A DNA stretch of 64,000 nucleotides from SNAP01 sp049671745 (GTDB lineage Bacteria; Bacteroidota; Bacteroidia; Bacteroidales; Marinifilaceae), in contig JBATVL010000042.1 of assembly GCA_049671745.1 (NCBI GenBank), forward strand, positions 1 through 64,000, read 5' to 3'. Shown here piece after piece: positions 35,841 through 45,557 of the stretch; the first letter of the stretch is position 1; the number at the start of each line of letters is the position of its first letter. Both the position numbers and the translations under genes were made by a program. Under the pieces are notes generated by a model. That model saw nothing but the letters and a program-made list of their open reading frames with translations, ran no database searches and was not told the origin of the DNA.

Positions 35841-36797
35841 ATGATAAAACAAGGTTTATATATACAATCTGTATCTGCAATAAATTCCCTTTGTTCTTTA
35901 GAGGATGAGATGGATATAGTACAAATACCATTAAGAGAACCTGATTATAAATTAGCTATTCCTTTCCCTATGAAAAGGAGACGAATGAGCAGAATTATAA
36001 AGTTGGGAGTTGCCTCTGCCTTGCATGTAATGAAAGATATGGACTGCGATGCTATAATCACAGCTACAGGATTAGGATGTATGGCTGATACCCAAAAATT
36101 CTACGATTCGGTAATAGATAGTGATGAGCAATTGCCAAACCCTACTTCTTTTATTCAATCTACTTTTAATACTATAGGCGGACAGATAGCTCTTCTGAAG
36201 GGCAATCATTCTTATAATATGACGCATACACATAGAGGTTTTTCTTTCGAGAATGCTATTATTGATTCGGCCATGAAGCTGAATAATAAGAATGTGAATA
36301 ATGTGCTTCTTGGTGGTATAGATGAGATAACAAATACTCAGGAAACTATATCAAGACGATTGGGTATATATAAGAATCACAGAGCAGGAGAGGCTGCTAA
36401 TTTCTTTATCTTAACAAATGAGAAAAAGGAGGATTCGGTTAGAATAAAAGACATTAAAACCCTTTATAAAGCCTCTAATATAGAAGAAGATATGCAAAAG
36501 TTTCTTCTTGAAAACAATATGGAGATATCGGATATAGATATTTTTTTATCAGGAGAAACTCAGTCTAAATGTTCTTTTAAAAACCTATTAGTTAATGTAG
36601 ATAAAAGATATTTCAAAGACTATTGTGGTGAGTTTCATACAGCTTCTTCTTTTGCAATGTGGTTAGGTACTCAGCTTCTTAGAGGAAACTACACTCAACA
36701 AATGAATATAGAGCCGAATAAGAAATTAAAGACTGTATTAATCTTTAATAATTATCAAGATATCAATTACAGCTTTTTATTATTACAATCTGTTTAA
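35841..36797 (+). CDS. Chain-length-factor-like ketosynthase homologue (no active Cys)
   Basis: The 318-residue protein is ketosynthase-like (FIQSTFNTIGGQIALL, HTASSFAMWLG) but shorter. At the nucleophile position the sequence is THTHRGF, with His131 in place of Cys, so it cannot form the acyl-enzyme. The role is most likely a chain-length factor that shapes the tunnel for the preceding ketosynthase, eight bases upstream. Seen directly: the missing Cys. Inferred: heterodimer and length control. Confidence 0.82.
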   Translation: MIKQGLYIQSVSAINSLCSLEDEMDIVQIPLREPDYKLAIPFPMKRRRMSRIIKLGVASALHVMKDMDCDAIITATGLGCMADTQKFYDSVIDSDEQLPNPTSFIQSTFNTIGGQIALLKGNHSYNMTHTHRGFSFENAIIDSAMKLNNKNVNNVLLGGIDEITNTQETISRRLGIYKNHRAGEAANFFILTNEKKEDSVRIKDIKTLYKASNIEEDMQKFLLENNMEISDIDIFLSGETQSKCSFKNLLVNVDKRYFKDYCGEFHTASSFAMWLGTQLLRGNYTQQMNIEPNKKLKTVLIFNNYQDINYSFLLLQSV

Positions 36798-36798
36798 T

Positions 36799-37467
36799 AT
36801 GTGGATTCTCTTTTTAGTTATAAGCCTTTCTATTGTTTTATTCTATGGTTCATATAGTATAAGAAATAGCTTTTATGTGAAATCTTTTTGCGGAATAAAT
36901 ACTAAAGAGAAGATAATTGCTATTACTTTTGACGATGGAATAGATAGTGTACATACACCAAAGATATTAGATGTACTAAAAGAGTTTAAAGTAAAAGCTA
37001 CATTTTTTATAATTGGTAGTAAGGTGGTTGGCAACGAAGAGATTCTTAAGAGAATTATAGATGAGGGTCACTTAATAGGGAATCATACATTCTCTCATAA
37101 GCCTATATTTCCTCTTTTTTCGTTTAAAAACATGCTATCTGATATTCAAAAGTGTAAAAATATTCTTGATGAATATACAGAGACAAATCTTTTCCGTCCA
37201 CCTTTTGGTGTTACAAATCCTACAATATCTAAATCTATTAAAGAGTTAGGTTACAGATCTATAGGTTGGTCTATACGTTCTTTAGATACCAATACAGATG
37301 ATATAGAAAAGACATATAATAGAATACTTAAGAGATTAAAAGGTGGAGATATAATATTATTGCACGATAGATTAAAGAATAGCGATAAGCTGCTTAAGAA
37401 ACTACTGCTCTTCTTAAAAGAGAACAAATATAAAGTTTGTACAGTGAGTGAATTATTAGAAAAATAG
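36799..37467 (+). CDS. NodB-like polysaccharide deacetylase
   Basis: The 222-residue protein has an N-terminal membrane anchor (about 2-20) and the NodB metal-binding pattern: Asp45-Asp46 in TFDDG, His96 and His100 in HTFSH, then RPPFG near 135 and a HD pair in LLHDR. These enzymes remove N- or O-acetyl groups from glycans under metal catalysis. The membrane anchor points the domain to the periplasm. In this operon it may modify a glycan or acyl group attached to the polyene, but that is inference. Confidence 0.87.
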   Translation: MWILFLVISLSIVLFYGSYSIRNSFYVKSFCGINTKEKIIAITFDDGIDSVHTPKILDVLKEFKVKATFFIIGSKVVGNEEILKRIIDEGHLIGNHTFSHKPIFPLFSFKNMLSDIQKCKNILDEYTETNLFRPPFGVTNPTISKSIKELGYRSIGWSIRSLDTNTDDIEKTYNRILKRLKGGDIILLHDRLKNSDKLLKKLLLFLKENKYKVCTVSELLEK

Positions 37468-37469
37468 AT

Positions 37470-38105
37470 ATGAAGAAAAATATAATTATAAGCATACTGC
37501 TTTTGTTCAATGTTTTTACTGTTTTTGCTCAATCAACAACTGACAATAGTGCTCTTAGAGATACTATTACAGTTAAATTAAAGAAATTAGCATCTACAAT
37601 GAAGACTATAGATTGCAATTTCCTACAGACAAAATATATAGATGTGTTTGATGAGGAGATAGAATCTAAGGGTAGTTTCTTTTACAAAGAGAACAAGATA
37701 AGAATGGATTATACTACTCCTGTAAAATATACAATGATTATTAATGCCAACAAATTAACTACTGTCTCAAGCGGTAAGAAGTCAGTGATAGATTTAGGAG
37801 ACAATCAGATAATGCATAATATGAAGGGTATGATGACAGCTTGCATGATAGGCGATTTAAGCAAATTGACTAGTGAGTATAATGTGCAGTACAGTCAGAA
37901 TACAAATCAGTATATCACCAAGATAATAATGAGGGACGATCAGAGTTCTAAATACATAAATTCTATAGTTATTTATTTATCAAAGAATACTATGGCCGTT
38001 GACGAGTTACATATCAAAGAGTCGGGAAAAGATTACACTAAGTATAAGTTCTATAATCGTAAGTTTAATACCTTAAAGACTAATGAGAAATTTAAAATTA
38101 ATTAG
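37470..38105 (+). CDS. LolA-like outer-membrane lipid carrier
   Basis: The 211-residue protein has a signal peptide (cut near FAQST, residue 22) and a LolA-type half-barrel: LKKLASTMKTIDCNFLQTKYIDVFDEEIESKG with the usual GSFFYK...RMDYTTP strands. It would ferry the lipidic polyene or a lipoprotein across the periplasm. It overlaps the lipoprotein gene downstream by 23 bases, giving a LolA-LolB-like pair inside the operon. Confidence 0.82.
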   Translation: MKKNIIISILLLFNVFTVFAQSTTDNSALRDTITVKLKKLASTMKTIDCNFLQTKYIDVFDEEIESKGSFFYKENKIRMDYTTPVKYTMIINANKLTTVSSGKKSVIDLGDNQIMHNMKGMMTACMIGDLSKLTSEYNVQYSQNTNQYITKIIMRDDQSSKYINSIVIYLSKNTMAVDELHIKESGKDYTKYKFYNRKFNTLKTNEKFKIN

Positions 38106-38694
38106 TGCATTTATAATACTACTTGTTTTCTCTTCTTGTGCAAGTCTTATACCTGCAGGCTTTCATAAAGATAAAAAGGCAGAAAGTGAATTAAACAAAT
38201 TACCAGCTTTTGTAAACTCTTCTTCTTTACAGAAATATGATATGACACTAGATTATAAAAAATCGCATTTTAGTGGAATGTTATTATTAAAGAAGATGGA
38301 CGAATCATCATGCCGTTTGGTTTTAACATCTTACTTAGGTTTAAGCATATTCAATCTGGAAATATCTAAAGATAAAGTACTTGTTCAGCAGTGCATAGAG
38401 CCTCTTAACAAGAAAAAGATATTAGAGTTATTTGCCAGCGACATAGAATTTATGATGGCTTACGAACATAGTCCTTTAGACAAATACTCAGTATATAAGA
38501 GTGAGGAGTCTAATAATGTTATAGAAAAGATTTCAAACAGATATTACACTATAGACACTACACAAAGTAGATTAGTTAGAGTGCAACAAAGAGGTTTCTT
38601 TGGCAAGAGAGACATACGTTTTTTTTCAGCAAAGAAAATTGTTATTAATCATCCCATTATAGGACTAAGATTAACAATTAACAGTTTAAAATAA
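38083..38694 (+). CDS. LolB-like outer-membrane lipoprotein
   Basis: The 203-residue protein has a lipobox ending at Cys19 (LVFSSC) and an all-beta body with FSGMLLLKKMDESSCRLVLTSYLGLSIFNL and IGLRLTI, resembling LolB or DUF3261/DUF4292-type lipoproteins in such clusters. It could accept cargo from the adjacent LolA-like protein. The exact family is uncertain; the lipoprotein signal is clear. Confidence 0.72.
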   Translation: MRNLKLISAFIILLVFSSCASLIPAGFHKDKKAESELNKLPAFVNSSSLQKYDMTLDYKKSHFSGMLLLKKMDESSCRLVLTSYLGLSIFNLEISKDKVLVQQCIEPLNKKKILELFASDIEFMMAYEHSPLDKYSVYKSEESNNVIEKISNRYYTIDTTQSRLVRVQQRGFFGKRDIRFFSAKKIVINHPIIGLRLTINSLK

Positions 38695-38699
38695 ATATA

Positions 38700-39068
38700 A
38701 TGTTATTAAAGGATTTTTATAAAATAGAAGAAAGAGAGGAAATAGATAATGTACATGTTTTCAGATTGTTCTTAAATCCTAAACATGAGATCTATAAGGG
38801 GCACTTCCCTGACTTTCCAATAATGCCAGGAGTATGTTCTATGCAAATTGTAAAAGAATGTGCTTCTCTTGTATTAGGTCAAGAAATACAACATAAAGAA
38901 ATAAAGACATGTAAGTTCGTTTCTGCTGTTAACCCTAATGAAAACTCTAGTTTGCTCTTAAAACTAAAACTCTCTGATCCCACAGATGGTATAATAGTTA
39001 TTAATGCCAATATAGAAGCGGCAGATAAGATAGTCTTAAAGTTTAAATCTCATTCAATACTTAAATAG
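38700..39068 (+). CDS. FabZ/FabA-like 3-hydroxyacyl-ACP dehydratase
   Basis: The 122-residue hotdog protein has the catalytic loop KGHFPDFPIMPGV with His35, followed by the helix with Glu53 (VKECAS), as in FabZ. It would dehydrate 3-hydroxyacyl-ACP to give the conjugated double bonds. It may pair with the atypical hotdog protein at 31832. Confidence 0.87.
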   Translation: MLLKDFYKIEEREEIDNVHVFRLFLNPKHEIYKGHFPDFPIMPGVCSMQIVKECASLVLGQEIQHKEIKTCKFVSAVNPNENSSLLLKLKLSDPTDGIIVINANIEAADKIVLKFKSHSILK

Positions 39069-39069
39069 A

Positions 39070-40245
39070 ATGACTAAAGCAGAAATATACAAAAAGAAAT
39101 TAAAGGATCTTAATGTTGTTGTTATTCTTCCCACTTATAATAATGCTAATACTATAGCCTCTATTATAGAAGATGTGGCAGAATATGCAAGCGATATTAT
39201 TGTTGTGAACGATGGATCTACAGACAATACATCCTATATATTGGAAGAGAACGACTTTATAAATATATTCTCTTATCCTAAAAATAAAGGAAAAGGAATA
39301 GCCTTAAAGCATGGTTTTGAAATGGCACAAAGAGGTAATTTCAGATACGCTATTACCATAGATACAGATGGTCAGCATTTTGCAAGCGACATTCCCTCTT
39401 TCATAGACAAGATAACAGAGTCTCCTGATAGTTTACTAATAGGAGCAAGGGACTTGTCAGCCGATAATATGCCAAGCAAAAACAGTTTCGCTAATAAGTT
39501 CTCTAACTTCTGGTACAAAGCAGAAACAGGAATAGCTCTTGAAGATACACAGTCTGGCTTTAGATTATACCCTCTAGAAAAGATAAAAGATTTTAAGTAT
39601 GTATCCTCTAAGTATGAGTTCGAATTAGAAGTAATGGTTTATGCTGCATGGAAAAATATTAATGTAGAAAATATTACAATACAGGTTTATTATCCCAAAG
39701 CAGAGGATAGAGTCTCACATTTCAGACCATTCAAGGATTTTACAAGAATAAGTATACTTAATACTTACCTAGTAACATTAGCTCTTTTATGGTATTGGCC
39801 AAAGAAATTCATCTTATCATTAACACTTACTAATCTAAAGAATTTCTTCTATGATAAGATAATAAACTCTAGCGAATCAGATAAAAATGTAGCACTATCA
39901 ATAGGACTTGGTTCTTTCTTTGGAATAGCACCTGTATGGGGTTTTCAAATGTTAGTAGCTGGCGTGGTGGCACATCTCTTAAAACAAAATAAGGTAATCA
40001 CCATCTTTGCAGCTAATATCAGTCTACCACCTTTAATACCTTTCATCTTATATGCAGGTTTTGCTGTTGGGGGTTTTCTCTTAGACAAACCAACTGATCT
40101 AAGCTTTAGTAATGTTAGTCTAGAATCAGTACAAAGAGATCTTGTGCAATACCTTGTTGGTAGTACAGTCTTAGCAATAAGTTACGGACTCTTCATGACA
40201 GGATTGTCTTACCTCTTATTAAAAATCTTTAGAAACAAAAAATAG
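39070..40245 (+). CDS. Family 2 glycosyltransferase fused to DUF2062
   Basis: The 391-residue protein has an N-terminal GT2 domain (about 12-240) with VVILPTYNN, VVNDGSTDNT and the metal-binding DTDGQH near 98, close to polyprenyl-phosphate glycosyltransferases (DPM1/ArnC-like). The C-terminal 140 residues form a DUF2062 membrane domain with three to four hydrophobic segments (VALSIGLGSFFGIAP). It likely glycosylates a lipid, possibly the polyene lipid. Ends one base before the next gene. Confidence 0.88.
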   Translation: MTKAEIYKKKLKDLNVVVILPTYNNANTIASIIEDVAEYASDIIVVNDGSTDNTSYILEENDFINIFSYPKNKGKGIALKHGFEMAQRGNFRYAITIDTDGQHFASDIPSFIDKITESPDSLLIGARDLSADNMPSKNSFANKFSNFWYKAETGIALEDTQSGFRLYPLEKIKDFKYVSSKYEFELEVMVYAAWKNINVENITIQVYYPKAEDRVSHFRPFKDFTRISILNTYLVTLALLWYWPKKFILSLTLTNLKNFFYDKIINSSESDKNVALSIGLGSFFGIAPVWGFQMLVAGVVAHLLKQNKVITIFAANISLPPLIPFILYAGFAVGGFLLDKPTDLSFSNVSLESVQRDLVQYLVGSTVLAISYGLFMTGLSYLLLKIFRNKK

Positions 40246-40246
40246 A

Positions 40247-43200
40247 ATGGGGCAGTTTTTTATTCATATTTACAATTATTTTCAGAAGCACAGAACATTA
40301 TTATATCTAATAATGATATTAAGTTTTGCCTTCTTTGCCTTCTCGGCATCTAAGCTAAAACTAAACGAAGACATAACATCTGTTTTCTCTGATAAGGGAA
40401 AGATGCGTAATAGTTCAATGGTTTTTAAACACCTAAAAATCAAAGACGAACTAGTTGTTCTTATCTCTTCTAATAATAATGCCAGTGCTGATAAATTAAT
40501 AAAAGCAGGAGATTCTTTCATCTCTAATTTATATGCAAATATAGATAGCAGTCTTATAGAGAGCCTTACTTACACTATAGACGATGATTTAATAAAAAAC
40601 ACTAGCGATTTTATATACGATTACTTACCCATCTTCTTAACAGATAAGGATTACACAAGACTAGACTCTTTAATTAATAAAGAAAAGGTAGATAAGCAGT
40701 TACTAAATTCCTATTCCAATCTTCTCTCTCCAGCAGGTTCTGCATTAAAAGGAATGCTTATAAGAGACCCATTATGGATAGGAGGTAGCTCTTTAAAGCT
40801 CTTAGAGGACCTTAAAGTATCGGCTCATTATAATATATACAAAGATCATATCTTCTCTGAGAATAGAGATAATCTAGTCCTAGTAATATCTCCCAATACT
40901 TCAAAACCCAAAGAAAATGAGGCACTTGTAGATGCTCTTGATGCATCAATATCAAACATCAATAAATCTACTCCTGAAATAGTTATAGATTACTTTGGTG
41001 GAATTCCTATGAGTGTGGGTAATGCTAGAGTTATCAAAAAAGAGGTTACTCTTACTGTATCCCTAGCTCTACTGATAATTATTATATTTATATTCTTTGC
41101 CTTCACCGACAAACGTTCTATATTCTTTATACTAATTCCTATAATCTACGGAACGTCTTTTGCGTTCTCTATGATATATTTCCTTAATGGTTCTATCTCA
41201 GCCATAGCAATAGGAGCAGGTGCCACCGTTATAGGTATAGCCCTCAGTTATTCCATACATGTACTATCGCATAACAATCATGTTGACAGTATACCTCAAT
41301 TATTAGAAGAGATATCTTTCCCACTAACAATAGGAAGTACTACCACCATAGGGGCCTTTGTTGGATTAATGTATACAAACTCAAATTTACTTCAAGATTT
41401 TGGACTTTTTGCCTCTTTATCATTGGTAGGAACAATAATATGCTGCTTGATTTTCATGCCTCATTTCTTAGATGTAAAGTCAAGAAAAAAGACAGTAAAG
41501 AAACGCTTTATTGATAAAATAACTAATTACTCTTTCGATAAGAACAAGAAAATACTCATACTATTCTTAATAGCTATACCAGTATGTTTATTCTTCTCAA
41601 GAAATGTAGGTTTTGACGGAGATATAATGAACCTTAACTTCTATCCTAAGAATTTAAAGCAGGCAGAGCAGAAGATAAAAAAAGTAATGAAAAGAGACAG
41701 TACAGATGTGCTTTTTGTCTCTGTTGGAAATACTCAAGATGAATGTTTCAAAGAGTACAGTAAACTCTCTCACAAATTAGATGGAATAAAGGGCATAAAG
41801 TCCTATTCCTCTCTAAACAGATTTTTTATAAATAAGAAAGAGCAGAATCTAAGAATAGCTAAATGGAATAACTTTTGGCAGACAAGAAGAGAGCCTCTTA
41901 TCACATATCTAGAAGAAGCAAAGAATAAACATCATCTTCCTTCTAAACTAATATCAGCTACTAAAACCCTAGTAAGCAAGAAATATACTTATTGCGATTA
42001 TAGAGTGGAATCACTTAAGCATAGAAGTCTATTCAAGAATTGGATAAACTCCTCTGACAGTCTTTTTATGGCTATCTCACATGTTAAGATATCAGATACT
42101 AAAGATTTGGTCTATGAGCATTTCAAGGATGATGCCAATGTGGTTATCTTCGATAAATCATATCTGGCAAGCAAGCTGGTAGTTGATGTAAAAGATGATT
42201 TCTATTTCGTACTTACAATATCAGGATTAATAGTCTTTCTTGTGCTTCTACTTACTTATGGAAGAATAGAACTAGCCCTAATATCCTTCACACCCATGCT
42301 TATAAGTTGGATAATAATAATAGGCATAATGGGCATATTCAATATACAATTTAATATAGTCAGCATAATACTATCAACCTTTGTATTTGGTATAGGCGAC
42401 GACTTTGCCATATTTGTCATGGACGGACTCTTGCAAGAATATAGAAACGACAAGAAGATATTAAATCAACATAAGGAGGCTATACTTTTCTCTGCATTCA
42501 CCACTATAGTTGGTTTTGGAGTATTAATAATAGCCAAACATCCAGCATTGAACTCTATTTCTTGGTTATCTATTATAGGCATATTTGTTGTTGTATTGGT
42601 GGCATATACAATACAACCATTAATGTTCAGAATACTAATCACTAACAGAATAAAAGCAGGGAAACACCCATACACACTATCAAGTTTCATAGCTTCCTTA
42701 TCACCCTTCGGAACTTTCTTACTTGTTTGTATTCTCATGCAAATAATACTCCCATTCATACTTCTTCTACCAATAAAGAAGATACACAAAAGATATATAT
42801 GCAGCTGTTTCATCCGATGGGGTTGTATGTTTGTTCTTTTTATGGGATATACTGTAAGAGCTAAATTTGAGAACAACAACAAAGAGATTTGGAAGACACC
42901 CTCTATAGTAATCTCTAATCATCAATCATTCATAGACATACTTTCTATATTATCTCTAAACCCTAAAATAGTTATTCTATCTAAAAGTTGGGTATGGAAA
43001 TCACCTCTTTTCGGTTTCCTTGTTCGTTATGCAGGTTTTATACATGTAGAGGACGGAGTAGAAGACAATATAGAAATCATAAGAGAAAGAGTCAAAGAGG
43101 GTTACTCTATAGCAATATTCCCAGAGGGTAAAAGATCGGAGAGTGGACATATAACACGTTTCCATAAAGGAGCCTTTTTTCTAGCTAATGAATTACAATT

Positions 43201-44068
43201 AGATATTAGACCTGCAGTTATATATGGAGCAGGCATGTGTGTGTCTAAGAAAGAACCTTTCAATATATACGGAGGAAAAGTACGCTTAAGAATTCTGCCT
43301 TTAATAAAACACGAGGATAAAACATGGGGAGAGACTTATCAAGAAAGAACAAAAAATATATCAGCATATTTCAAGAAAGAATACGCAAAAATTACTGATG
43401 AATATTCACGTCCGCACAATCAATATTTCTATAACAAGTTGATAACAGGTTTCAAATACAAAGGAGCAGTCAACGAATGGTATATGAGAATAAAGGTAAA
43501 GATGGAAAAAGGATATACTTTCTTTGATGAGATCATACCTAGAGATGCACGAATAGTAGATCTTGGCTGTGGATACGGACCATTATCATATATGTTGAGT
43601 TTCCTGTCCGAGAAAAGAACAGTCTTAGGAGTTGATTACGACGAAGAGAAGATAAGTCTAGCTAATCATATGTACTACAAAACAAAAAATATAGATTTCA
43701 AGTGTGCAGATGTTTCTAGTTACGAATTTAAGGAAACGGATGTTTTTGTCATCAACGATATGATGCACTATCTAAGTTTTGCAAAGCAAGAGCAATTAAT
43801 CAAAAATTGTGCTTCTTACTTAAGTGAAGATGGTTTTATAATAATGAGAGATGGTGATGCAGAGAAAGAGGAAAAGCATAAAATGACTAAACTCACTGAG
43901 TTATTCTCCACTAAGATTTTGAAATTTAACAAGACAGTAGACGACTTACATTTCAATACACGGGAATCATTTATGCGAATATTCAATGATAATAATCTCT
44001 CTGTCCACGAGATAGAGAACGATAAAATCACCTCAAACACAATTTATATATTAAAGCTTAAAAAATAA
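40247..44068 (+). CDS. Trifunctional MMPL transporter / acyltransferase / methyltransferase
   Basis: The 1273-residue protein joins three activities. Residues about 1-830 are an MMPL/RND transporter with 12 membrane helices and two periplasmic loops (IAIGAGATVIGIALSYSIHV; GIGDDFAIFVMDGL near 715). Residues about 870-1060 form a PlsC-type lysophospholipid acyltransferase with NHQSFID near 891-897 and FPEGKRS near 957-963. Residues about 1075-1273 form a SAM methyltransferase (VDLGCGYGPLS near 1105; VINDMMHYL). It probably exports the polyene lipid while acylating and methylating it. This fusion is known in Bacteroidota polyene clusters; elsewhere the parts are separate genes. Confidence 0.92.
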   Translation: MGQFFIHIYNYFQKHRTLLYLIMILSFAFFAFSASKLKLNEDITSVFSDKGKMRNSSMVFKHLKIKDELVVLISSNNNASADKLIKAGDSFISNLYANIDSSLIESLTYTIDDDLIKNTSDFIYDYLPIFLTDKDYTRLDSLINKEKVDKQLLNSYSNLLSPAGSALKGMLIRDPLWIGGSSLKLLEDLKVSAHYNIYKDHIFSENRDNLVLVISPNTSKPKENEALVDALDASISNINKSTPEIVIDYFGGIPMSVGNARVIKKEVTLTVSLALLIIIIFIFFAFTDKRSIFFILIPIIYGTSFAFSMIYFLNGSISAIAIGAGATVIGIALSYSIHVLSHNNHVDSIPQLLEEISFPLTIGSTTTIGAFVGLMYTNSNLLQDFGLFASLSLVGTIICCLIFMPHFLDVKSRKKTVKKRFIDKITNYSFDKNKKILILFLIAIPVCLFFSRNVGFDGDIMNLNFYPKNLKQAEQKIKKVMKRDSTDVLFVSVGNTQDECFKEYSKLSHKLDGIKGIKSYSSLNRFFINKKEQNLRIAKWNNFWQTRREPLITYLEEAKNKHHLPSKLISATKTLVSKKYTYCDYRVESLKHRSLFKNWINSSDSLFMAISHVKISDTKDLVYEHFKDDANVVIFDKSYLASKLVVDVKDDFYFVLTISGLIVFLVLLLTYGRIELALISFTPMLISWIIIIGIMGIFNIQFNIVSIILSTFVFGIGDDFAIFVMDGLLQEYRNDKKILNQHKEAILFSAFTTIVGFGVLIIAKHPALNSISWLSIIGIFVVVLVAYTIQPLMFRILITNRIKAGKHPYTLSSFIASLSPFGTFLLVCILMQIILPFILLLPIKKIHKRYICSCFIRWGCMFVLFMGYTVRAKFENNNKEIWKTPSIVISNHQSFIDILSILSLNPKIVILSKSWVWKSPLFGFLVRYAGFIHVEDGVEDNIEIIRERVKEGYSIAIFPEGKRSESGHITRFHKGAFFLANELQLDIRPAVIYGAGMCVSKKEPFNIYGGKVRLRILPLIKHEDKTWGETYQERTKNISAYFKKEYAKITDEYSRPHNQYFYNKLITGFKYKGAVNEWYMRIKVKMEKGYTFFDEIIPRDARIVDLGCGYGPLSYMLSFLSEKRTVLGVDYDEEKISLANHMYYKTKNIDFKCADVSSYEFKETDVFVINDMMHYLSFAKQEQLIKNCASYLSEDGFIIMRDGDAEKEEKHKMTKLTELFSTKILKFNKTVDDLHFNTRESFMRIFNDNNLSVHEIENDKITSNTIYILKLKK

Positions 44069-44069
44069 T

Positions 44070-45557
44070 ATGGGGAAATACGATATTGCAATAATAGGTT
44101 CTGGACTGGGGGGGCTAGAATGTGGAGCTATCTTAAGTAAAGAAGGATATAAGGTCTGTGTTTTAGAGAAGAACCCTTTATATGGAGGTTGTTTCCAATC
44201 TTTCAAAAGAAAGGGGCATCTCTTAGATACTGGAATGCATTATATAGGAAGTATGGAAAAGGGGCAGTTGATGTACCAGATTCTTACTTATTTAGGCATA
44301 TACGATAAGATAAAACTAAGAAAACTTGATAATACAGCCTTTGATATTATAAATTATAAAGGCAAAGAATATAAATATGCTACTGGTCATAAGGCTTTTA
44401 TAGAATCTCTGTCTAATGATTTCCCAGAGCAACGCGCTAATCTTACAAAATATGTGAACTTCTTAGAGAAGATAGGTAAGTTGGTAAGTGTAGAACTCTT
44501 AAAAGAAGGAAAACTCTCAGAGGGTGCACTAGATCTAATGTCTACATCAGCATACGAGACAATAAAAGAAATGATAGGAGATGAAGATCTTCAACAAATA
44601 ATAGCAGGAACATCACTCTTATATGGAGGTGATAAAGAAAGAACTACATTCTATCATCATGCAATGGTAACTAACTCTTATCTAGAGGGATCATACCGTT
44701 TTGTAGATGGCAGTATGCAAGTAGCTGATGCTTTGGTTGCTCAGATACGAGCAAATGGAGGAGATGTTTTCAATAATAAAGAAGTCACTTCTATAAAGAT
44801 GGAAGGCGACTTAGTCTCTTGCTTAGAGGTAAATAATGAAGAACTCTTTTATGCCGACAATTTTATTTCTGATGTACATCCAAGTATTACTCTTGACATA
44901 TTAGAAAAGAATAAAGTAATAAAAAAGGCCTTCAAAACACGCATTAACAGTCTGGTTAATACTTACAGCGTCTTTACCACCTACCTTATAATGAAGCCTA
45001 AGAAGTGTAAATATAGAAATTCAAATATATACTTACACAGAGATAAAGACCTATGGTATGACGAGTCTAAGACAGGTACTTATAGTTGCATGTTATCTTT
45101 CCAAGCAAACTCTAAAAACAAAGAATTTGTTGATGTGATATCTATACTTGTACCTATGCAGATGAGTGAAGTAGAAGAATATTCTGACACCAAATGCAAT
45201 AATAGAGGAGCAGGATATGAAGCTTTTAAAGAAAAGAAATCCCAGGAAGTAATAAGTTTCGTTAATAAATATCACCCTGAGATAGTAGAGAATATAGAAA
45301 GTGTATTCACAACATCACCATTATCATACCGCGATTATACAGCCACTCTAAACGGCACTGCTTACGGAATAATAAAAGACCATAAGGCCATATATAAAAG
45401 CCTATTATCACCACGCACAAAAATCAACAATCTCTTTTTAACAGGACAGAATCTTAATGTACACGGTGCTATGGGAGTAAGTGTAACAGCATTATACACT
45501 TGTGCAGAATTTCTAGGAGAAGAATACTTAGCTAAAAAAGTAGGGGGAGTATTATGA
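44070..45557 (+). CDS. FAD-dependent oxidoreductase (phytoene desaturase/CrtI-like)
   Basis: The 495-residue protein has an N-terminal FAD-binding motif IAIIGSGLGGLECG, then VLEKNPLYGGCF, and the C-terminal TGQNLNVHGAMGVSVTA flavin segment, as in the retinol saturase/phytoene desaturase family. It may desaturate, saturate or isomerise the conjugated chain. It overlaps the next gene by four bases (ATGA). Confidence 0.89.
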   Translation: MGKYDIAIIGSGLGGLECGAILSKEGYKVCVLEKNPLYGGCFQSFKRKGHLLDTGMHYIGSMEKGQLMYQILTYLGIYDKIKLRKLDNTAFDIINYKGKEYKYATGHKAFIESLSNDFPEQRANLTKYVNFLEKIGKLVSVELLKEGKLSEGALDLMSTSAYETIKEMIGDEDLQQIIAGTSLLYGGDKERTTFYHHAMVTNSYLEGSYRFVDGSMQVADALVAQIRANGGDVFNNKEVTSIKMEGDLVSCLEVNNEELFYADNFISDVHPSITLDILEKNKVIKKAFKTRINSLVNTYSVFTTYLIMKPKKCKYRNSNIYLHRDKDLWYDESKTGTYSCMLSFQANSKNKEFVDVISILVPMQMSEVEEYSDTKCNNRGAGYEAFKEKKSQEVISFVNKYHPEIVENIESVFTTSPLSYRDYTATLNGTAYGIIKDHKAIYKSLLSPRTKINNLFLTGQNLNVHGAMGVSVTALYTCAEFLGEEYLAKKVGGVL

